Below, in pieces: positions 6,833 through 11,907 of a stretch of DNA of 11,907 bases. The stretch's first letter is position 1; each line of letters starts with the position of its first letter. The stretch is from contig JAAZME010000112.1 of NCBI GenBank assembly GCA_012798975.1, forward strand, positions 1 through 11,907, in the 5' to 3' direction. A program made the translations under genes and the position numbers. The DNA is from Gallicola sp. GTDB taxonomy: Bacteria > Bacillota > Clostridia > Tissierellales > Peptoniphilaceae. Below the pieces are notes generated by a model. That model was not told where the DNA came from. It searched no databases and saw only the letters and a program-made list of their open reading frames with translations.

Positions 6833-7324
6833 TCTTCGTTGATAGCAGATGTCTCTCATTGATCAGACGGCGGGGTTTAGGATGCTGCGAGGATTTCTGA
6901 AAAATATATCATAGCAACTCATTCTAAGGGTAGAACTCTTTTGAATCATCCAAGAAAATTAACGGATGAAATGATCAGAACTGTTGCAGATAGCGGCGGA
7001 GTTATCGGGGTAAACATCTGCTCTGCTTTTTTGAACAGCAAATTTCTTAATCCCGCTAATAGAAAATCAGACTATCTGAAGTATATTTGTTATATTATGA
7101 ATGCAGACGGCGAAGATATACTTTCCATCGGATCTGATTTTGATGGGATTACGGGAAATTTAGAGATCGCTACTGTTCTGGAAATGAATGGATTTTTAAA
7201 AGAAATGAAATCCGCAGGAATTACAGAAAAACAAATAGAAAAATTTAGTTATAGAATTGTGGAACGAGTGTTAAAGGACAGCTTATCTGAAAGAACAAAA
7301 TATAATGAATCGAAGGGTCAAATT
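6833..7324 (+). pseudogene. Decayed membrane dipeptidase (peptidase M19), C-terminal remnant
   Basis: Translation in the frame of 6839 gives LIADVSH-stop-SDGGV-stop-DAARISEKYIIATHSKGR and continues with NHPRKLTDEM, GGVIGVN and SIGSDFDG. These are the second half of the zinc-dependent M19 (renal dipeptidase-like) fold: the His of DVSH, the His of ATHS, the Arg of HPR and the Asp of SDFDG. The first half, with the N-terminal HxD and bridging Glu, is missing; only about 160 of some 310 codons remain. TGA (6860-6862) replaces a Leu position and TAG (6878-6880) replaces a Trp/Tyr position. The original stop has also been lost, so the frame runs without a break into the flippase gene. A TTG at 6941 could be mistaken for a start, giving a 632-residue fusion. 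I treat that as an artefact. Confidence 0.85.
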
Positions 7325-8839
7325 ATGAAATCGGTAGCAATTATTTTAATGATTATCTCAGCATTATCTAAAGTGATGGGATTTTTAAGAGAGATGGTCT
7401 TCTCTTATTTTTATGGAACATCAGCGGTAAAAGATGCGTATGTTATTGCAACTTCCGCTCCGGGTCTGATAGTGAGTTTTGTAGGAACTGCAATTACGAT
7501 TGGTTTTATTCCGGTATACAATAGAATATTAAAAGAGATGTCGAAAGAGCAGGCAAATCTTTATACTTCTAAAATCACGAACATTTTGTTTATTATTATA
7601 ACCATAGCTATTCTTATAATAGAGCTGTTTCCAGTGCCCTTTGTTAAGCTGTTTGCTGGAGGATTTACGGGAGAGACCTTAGCGACGACAGTTTCGTTTC
7701 TTCGTATTGTTATTGTGACTGTGTATTTTACTTGTTTCTTCAGTTTGTATCAAGGATATTTAAATGCCCATGATGTCTTTATTCCTTCTGTGGTTGCACC
7801 TTTTATGATGAATATTATCGTAATCCTTTTTACAATAGCCGCAGGGACCATCGACAATATATTTCTTCCGATAGGATTTTTCTTGGGGTATTTGGCGCAG
7901 CTTATATTCCTGTATCCATTTTTAAGAAAGAAAGAATTCACTTATACACCAAGTTTTAATTTTAAAGACCGTTATGTAAAGCTCTTTCTAGAATTAGCAG
8001 CGCCGATGATGCTGGCGATGGTTGTTCAAAATGTTGGAACGATTATTGATAAAAACATAGCATCCTTTATAGCCGTGGGAGGGATTTCATCCTTAGAATA
8101 TGCAAATAGATTGGTTAATATGGTTCAAATGATTTTAATCACCTCTATTGCCACTTCTATTTATCCGACAATGAGCCAGCTGGGTGTCCGAAAGGAATAC
8201 AGGAAGCTAAAAGAAGTAGCAAGCAATAATATTGCAGTGATGATGGGTCTTTTGATTCCAGCAACAATCGGTCTTATGCTTCTAAGCGAGCCTATTACAG
8301 CATTTGTCTATGGAAGAGGCGAGTTTGGGCAAGAATCTATTTTGATGACTTCCGGCGCACTCTTTTATTATGCACCTCTTTTGATCGGTCTGGGGATTAC
8401 GGATATCTTTAATAGAGTTTTTTATTCTTTAGAGGACACAAAGACACCGGTATTTTTGTCGATTATATCCATAGTTGTTGATATTGTATTAAATATTACA
8501 TTGTCAAGATTTATGGGACTAAACGGGTTGGCATTGTCAACATCTATTGGAAGATTTGTGAATGCGATCTTACTGTATATTTATCTTAGAAAGAGGATAC
8601 AGGGAATTGGTCTTAAAAATATAAGCGGGAAAGTTGTTAAAATAATCATTGCCTCTGGTATAATGGGTGCTGTGGTTTATATTCTTAAAGGAGTGCTATT
8701 AAATACACTGCCGTTAGTTTTAAGTGTTCTTGTTATGGTTGCAGCAGCTGGGATCCTTTATATCGCGTTAGTATTTCTTTTTGGAATTATCCGTTTAGAA
8801 GATGCTAGAAAGATTATAAAAACAAAACTGAAAAGATAG
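7325..8839 (+). CDS. murJ: MurJ/MviN family lipid II flippase, copy 1
   Basis: 504 residues, normal length for MurJ (about 14 membrane segments, MOP/MVF superfamily). Members flip lipid-linked peptidoglycan precursor or other undecaprenyl-linked sugars across the membrane. The start is ATG 7325, fixed by AAGGG at 7313-7317 and by the identical beginning MKSV in copy 2. The frame stays open upstream only because it meets the M19 remnant. By motif alignment to E. coli MurJ, R22 (GFLRE), D37 (KDAYVIA) and R262 (YANRL) correspond to R18, D39 and R270. R24 and R52 are replaced by Tyr28 and non-Arg residues, as I recall for many Clostridia homologues. Other landmarks are LYQGYLNA (141-148), IIDKNIAS (240-247), YGRGEFG (329-335) and DTKTPV (371-376). 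It is the last gene of its unit, ending at a strong terminator. Confidence 0.9.
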   Translation: MKSVAIILMIISALSKVMGFLREMVFSYFYGTSAVKDAYVIATSAPGLIVSFVGTAITIGFIPVYNRILKEMSKEQANLYTSKITNILFIIITIAILIIELFPVPFVKLFAGGFTGETLATTVSFLRIVIVTVYFTCFFSLYQGYLNAHDVFIPSVVAPFMMNIIVILFTIAAGTIDNIFLPIGFFLGYLAQLIFLYPFLRKKEFTYTPSFNFKDRYVKLFLELAAPMMLAMVVQNVGTIIDKNIASFIAVGGISSLEYANRLVNMVQMILITSIATSIYPTMSQLGVRKEYRKLKEVASNNIAVMMGLLIPATIGLMLLSEPITAFVYGRGEFGQESILMTSGALFYYAPLLIGLGITDIFNRVFYSLEDTKTPVFLSIISIVVDIVLNITLSRFMGLNGLALSTSIGRFVNAILLYIYLRKRIQGIGLKNISGKVVKIIIASGIMGAVVYILKGVLLNTLPLVLSVLVMVAAAGILYIALVFLFGIIRLEDARKIIKTKLKR

Positions 8840-8841
8840 AT

Positions 8842-8873
8842 AAAAACAAACCGCTTCGGCGGTTTGTTTTTTT
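8842..8873 (+). terminator. Strong terminator with UUCG tetraloop between flippase copies 1 and 2
   Basis: A perfect 13-bp stem (8842-8854 with 8859-8871) is closed by C-TTCG-G, the extra-stable tetraloop, and followed by a T run. It begins 3 bases after the stop of copy 1 and should separate that transcript from the downstream flippase pair. Confidence 0.95.
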
Positions 8874-8878
8874 AAAAG

Positions 8879-8907
8879 TTGTAGTTATGATTCAGATCGA
8901 TTAAAAT
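8879..8907 (+). promoter_or_regulatory. Candidate promoter for flippase copies 2 and 3
   Basis: TTGTAG (8879-8884) and TAAAAT (8902-8907) are separated by exactly 17 bases, in the short gap after the terminator. The -10 matches consensus at five of six positions, the -35 at three of six. Its position supports independent transcription of the next two genes, but this is a weak match by eye. Confidence 0.4.
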
Positions 8908-8944
8908 AGCTATATTGTTTAAATATATGAAAAGAAGGAATGTT

Positions 8945-10459
8945 ATGAAATCAGTAGCTGCAGTATTAATGATAATTTCGGCTTTATCGAAAATACTTGG
9001 ATTTTTAAGAGAAATGGTGTTTTCTTATTTTTTTGGAACGGGAATTACGAAAGATGCCTATGTGATCGCGACTGCGATACCGACGATACTTGCAGGCTTT
9101 GTCGGAACAGCATTGACGATTGGAAATATCCCGATATATACGAGAGAGAATAAAAAAGGCAGAGAATGGGGAGATTTGTTTACGAGCCGTATAGCAAATC
9201 TAATATTTGTAATTGTAACCTTGTTTGTGATTGCGGTATTAGTTTATCCTGAAGGAGTTGTAAAGCTAATTGCGGGAGGTTATGAGGGGGAAGTGCTGAA
9301 GTTGACGATCCAGTATATGCGGATTATGATATTTTCACTTTACGCTATCTCTTTATTTAGTTTATATCAAGGTTATTTGAACGCAAATGATAGTTTTGTG
9401 CTGTCTGCATTAGCACCTTTTAGTATGAATGCAGTAATTATACTTTTTACCATAGCTGCAGGGATGGTTGATAAAATATATCTGCCCTTAGGATTTATAG
9501 TGTCTTATTTTGTACAATTTATGTTTATAGTACCAGGCCTGAAAAAACTGCATTACAGCTATCGGCTCAGCTTTAGTATCAAAGATGAAAGTGTAAAAGA
9601 TTTTATTCGTTTAGCATTGCCGATGATGATGGCATTAATCGTTTCAAATATTGCAAATCTAATTGATAATAATATCGCCTCTTATTTAACCCCAGGAGGA
9701 GTATCTGCGCTGGATTATTCTTACCGTATTATCGGGATCGTCACAGGAATACTGATTTTTCCTATAACGACTGCGATATATCCTACGATGAGCAAGATGG
9801 GAACTCAAGGACAAATCCCGGAGCTGAAAAAAATCATCACAGAAAATTCCACGACAATTAGTATATTGAATGTTCCATCAATTATAGGTCTGATCGTGTT
9901 AAGCCGTCCTATCATTTCAGCTATATATGGAAGAGGGGCTTTTGGGGAGGAATCTGTTCTTATGACTTCGACTGTACTGATATACTATGCGCCGATGCTG
10001 ATCGGGATGGGAATAACGGATATTTACAACAGGGCCTTCTATTCTTTGCAGGATACAAAGACACCGGTTATTGTTTCAAGTATATCGATGATCGCAGATA
10101 TTGTACTAAACTTTTTATTATCGTCGATTATGGGTCTATCCGGTTTAGCCTTGTCTTCATCTATCGGGCGGGTTGTAAATGCAGTCTTGTTAATGTGGGT
10201 TTTGCGTATGAGAATAGGAAAGCTTGGATTAAAGATATTTGTACATAAATTCATTATCATAGCGGCAGCTTCTATAATCATGGGAATATTTGCATATGTT
10301 TTTAATGATTTTGCCGCGAGTGCAATGAATCCAATGCTTGGATTGATGTTGACAATAATCTTTTCAACAGCACTTTATTTTAGTATATTATCTGTAATGA
10401 AAGTCATTAGCATACAAGAAATCATTATAAAAGCAGTTAGATTCAAAAAGAAAAAATAA
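8945..10459 (+). CDS. murJ: MurJ/MviN family lipid II flippase, copy 2
   Basis: 504 residues, the same length as copy 1 and roughly half identical to it by eye; the first 35 residues differ at only a few positions. ATG 8945 is chosen over upstream in-frame TTG 8915 because GAAGGA (8934-8939) fits it and the MKSV beginning aligns with copy 1. R22, D37 and R261 (YSYRI) correspond to R18, D39 and R270 of E. coli MurJ. The motif IIDKNIAS of copies 1 and 3 reads LIDNNIAS here (239-246), and FIPVYNR reads NIPIYTR (61-67), so a charged residue near the cavity half has changed. The motifs LYQGYLNA, YGRGAFG and DTKTPV are kept. It is followed 19 bases later by copy 3, with only a ribosome binding site between, so the two form an operon. 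It may share or divide the lipid-carrier flipping role; the substrate is not determined. Confidence 0.9.
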   Translation: MKSVAAVLMIISALSKILGFLREMVFSYFFGTGITKDAYVIATAIPTILAGFVGTALTIGNIPIYTRENKKGREWGDLFTSRIANLIFVIVTLFVIAVLVYPEGVVKLIAGGYEGEVLKLTIQYMRIMIFSLYAISLFSLYQGYLNANDSFVLSALAPFSMNAVIILFTIAAGMVDKIYLPLGFIVSYFVQFMFIVPGLKKLHYSYRLSFSIKDESVKDFIRLALPMMMALIVSNIANLIDNNIASYLTPGGVSALDYSYRIIGIVTGILIFPITTAIYPTMSKMGTQGQIPELKKIITENSTTISILNVPSIIGLIVLSRPIISAIYGRGAFGEESVLMTSTVLIYYAPMLIGMGITDIYNRAFYSLQDTKTPVIVSSISMIADIVLNFLLSSIMGLSGLALSSSIGRVVNAVLLMWVLRMRIGKLGLKIFVHKFIIIAAASIIMGIFAYVFNDFAASAMNPMLGLMLTIIFSTALYFSILSVMKVISIQEIIIKAVRFKKKK

Positions 10460-10478
10460 GATATTAAAGGAGAAAATA

Positions 10479-11907
10479 ATGGGTAATACAGCCTTTTTAT
10501 TAGTGTTGATTTCAGCACTTTCAAAAATAATCGGTTTTGCAAGGGAAATGGTCGTTTCTTACTTCTACGGAACCAGCTCTTTAAAGGATGCCTATGTTAT
10601 AGCATCCACTATCCCAAATCTTTTATCAGGATTTGTAGCAACGGCGATGACTGTCGGTTTTATTCCTATATACAATCGTGTTCGAAAAAACAGAGGGGAA
10701 GAAGAGGCGGTCGGCTTCACTTCGAATGTGGGGAATTTATCCTTTCTCGTAATAACAGTATTTGTTGCTTTTGTTTTGATATTTACTGAGCCTGTTGTCC
10801 GGCTGTTTGCTTCGGGATTTGAGGGGGAAACGCTGTCGACAGCTGTGTTTTTCACAAGAATAATGATTTTTTCTGTATACTCTTTGTCTTTATTTAATTT
10901 ATATCAAGGCTATCTAAATGCAAATAAAAGTTTTATCGTTTCAGCATTTGCGCCTTTTTTTGCAAATGTAACAGTAATATTATTTATTATTCTAAGCGGA
11001 GTCATTGACTATCGTTTGCTGCCCTTTGGTTTTATGGTTGGTTATCTGCTTCAGTTTATCGGTATATTTCCAGAATTGCGGAAAACTGGATATTCCCATA
11101 GTTTTAAGATCGATATTCACGATCGGCAAGTGCGGGATCTGGTTTTCTTTGCCACACCTATGATCATTTCCCTCCTTTTTCAAGATATAGGAAATATTAT
11201 AGATAAGAATATTGCATCCTTAGTTGTTGTCGGAGGTATTTCGGCGTTGGAATATGCTATTCGTTTAACAGGGATGTTTTCTGGAATACTGATTGTACCC
11301 ATCAGTACTTCTGTTTATCCTTCTATGAGCAATGCTGCGTTGGACAAAAACTACAGTGCATTAAAAAAGATTACTCGTGATACTGCGGTTTCAATGGCTA
11401 CCTTTCTTCTTCCTTGTATTGTAGGTTTAATAATCTTGGCAGAACCTGTGATTTCCTTTGTATTTGGAAGAGGAGAATTCGGAGACGAATCGATCATTAT
11501 GACAGCGGGTGTTCTTGCATGTTATGCACCGATGCTTATCGGCCAGGCATTTACAGATATTTATAGCCGAGCTTTTTATTCATTGGAGAACACCAAGACA
11601 CCTGTAGTAATTTCTATCATAGCTATTGGTATTGATATAATCTTAAAATTTGTATTGTCCCATTTTTTCGGGTTAAATGGTTTGGCGATAGCCACTGCTA
11701 CAGGGAGAGTTATCAGCGGAATTTTAATGATAATGGCTCTGCGTTTTGTGCTGGGTAAAATCGGAGCAAGAGAATTTATATCGAAGTTAAGCAGAATTGG
11801 GATATCATCTATTTTAATGGGGATAGCGGTTTATTTTGTCTATCAGTTTGCTGGAAGTAGAATGCCGCTGTTTATATCTTTGCTGATTACTTTGTTGGCA
11901 GCTTTTG
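10479..11907 (+). CDS. murJ: MurJ/MviN family lipid II flippase, copy 3 (cut by window end)
   Basis: An open frame from ATG 10479 runs to the window edge with no stop: 476 codons, about 28 short of its paralogues. AAAGGAGA (10466-10473) is well placed. The protein begins MGNTAFLLVLISALSKIIGF and then follows copies 1 and 2 closely: R22 (GFAREM), D37 (KDAYVIAS), LYQGYLNA (141-148), IIDKNIAS (240-247), R262 (YAIRL), FGRGEFG and NTKTPV. It resembles copy 1 more than copy 2 in the IIDKNIAS and FIPIYNR stretches, but its first residues differ from both. It is the second gene of the copy 2-3 operon. The intact reading frame and conserved motifs argue for a functional gene; whether it flips lipid II or a different polymer unit cannot be said. 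Confidence 0.9.
   Translation, partial: MGNTAFLLVLISALSKIIGFAREMVVSYFYGTSSLKDAYVIASTIPNLLSGFVATAMTVGFIPIYNRVRKNRGEEEAVGFTSNVGNLSFLVITVFVAFVLIFTEPVVRLFASGFEGETLSTAVFFTRIMIFSVYSLSLFNLYQGYLNANKSFIVSAFAPFFANVTVILFIILSGVIDYRLLPFGFMVGYLLQFIGIFPELRKTGYSHSFKIDIHDRQVRDLVFFATPMIISLLFQDIGNIIDKNIASLVVVGGISALEYAIRLTGMFSGILIVPISTSVYPSMSNAALDKNYSALKKITRDTAVSMATFLLPCIVGLIILAEPVISFVFGRGEFGDESIIMTAGVLACYAPMLIGQAFTDIYSRAFYSLENTKTPVVISIIAIGIDIILKFVLSHFFGLNGLAIATATGRVISGILMIMALRFVLGKIGAREFISKLSRIGISSILMGIAVYFVYQFAGSRMPLFISLLITLLAAF

Noticed and set aside
6860..6862. TGA in the M19 remnant as a selenocysteine codon
   Set aside because: The position corresponds to Leu in DVSHL of the family, a second stop follows 15 bases later, and the gene lacks its 5' half.
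6941..8839. A 632-residue dipeptidase-flippase fusion protein starting at TTG 6941
   Set aside because: The N-terminal part is a truncated M19 remnant whose homology continues upstream of TTG through stop codons. The flippase has its own ATG, ribosome binding site and a paralogue-matched start at 7325.
8915..8944. Upstream TTG start for flippase copy 2
   Set aside because: ATG 8945 has the ribosome binding site and aligns with the first residue of copy 1, giving equal 504-residue lengths.
1..11907. CRISPR arrays, insertion sequences, attachment sites, tRNA/rRNA genes and riboswitches
   Set aside because: No spaced direct repeats, transposase frames, terminal inverted repeats, or tRNA/rRNA-like stretches were seen on reading both strands; gaps between genes are short and accounted for by promoters and terminators.

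Overview
This is about 11.9 kb of low-GC bacterial chromosome with strong AGGAGG-type ribosome binding sites, close gene spacing and hairpin-plus-T-run terminators. Together with the protein families (Clostridia-type zincin, selenium-linked YgeY hydrolase, one-cluster ferredoxin, MurJ/MviN proteins starting MKSVAxxLMIISALSK), this suggests an anaerobic Firmicute of class Clostridia. That placement is inference; there is no rRNA or other strong phylogenetic marker here.

Left part (1-3868): the 5' end of a leftward gene runs off the edge. A rightward pair follows: a small HExxH metallopeptidase and a membrane-anchored J-domain protein, closed by a terminator. Next come ygeY (M20 metallohydrolase) with its own terminator, a leftward two-domain sulfurtransferase broken by a single in-frame TAG, and a rightward one-cluster ferredoxin with its own terminator.

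Middle part (3997-8873): a rightward string in one orientation: Wzz-like chain-length protein, BY-kinase-like ATPase (20-nt overlap), SH3 lipoprotein, Ldh-family oxidoreductase, a decayed membrane dipeptidase (M19) remnant, and a first MurJ-family flippase. No good terminator is seen inside the string. It ends at a strong UUCG-tetraloop terminator. The M19 remnant runs in frame into the flippase, so naive gene calling gives a false 632-residue fusion; the true flippase start is at 7325.

Right part (8874-11907): two further MurJ-family genes, the second complete and the third cut by the window end. The three are tandem paralogues of about 504 residues. All keep the N-terminal Arg, the Asp of the first loop and the central Arg that correspond by motif alignment to R18, D39 and R270 of E. 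coli MurJ. They lack the counterparts of R24 and R52.

Taken together, the middle and right parts look like a cell-envelope locus (polymer chain length control, kinase, surface SH3 protein, lipid-linked flippases) without any glycosyltransferase in view. I did not find a convincing new defence, mobile or RNA system. The most notable points are the flippase triplet, a BY-kinase without its tyrosine tail, and two nonsense-disrupted genes.
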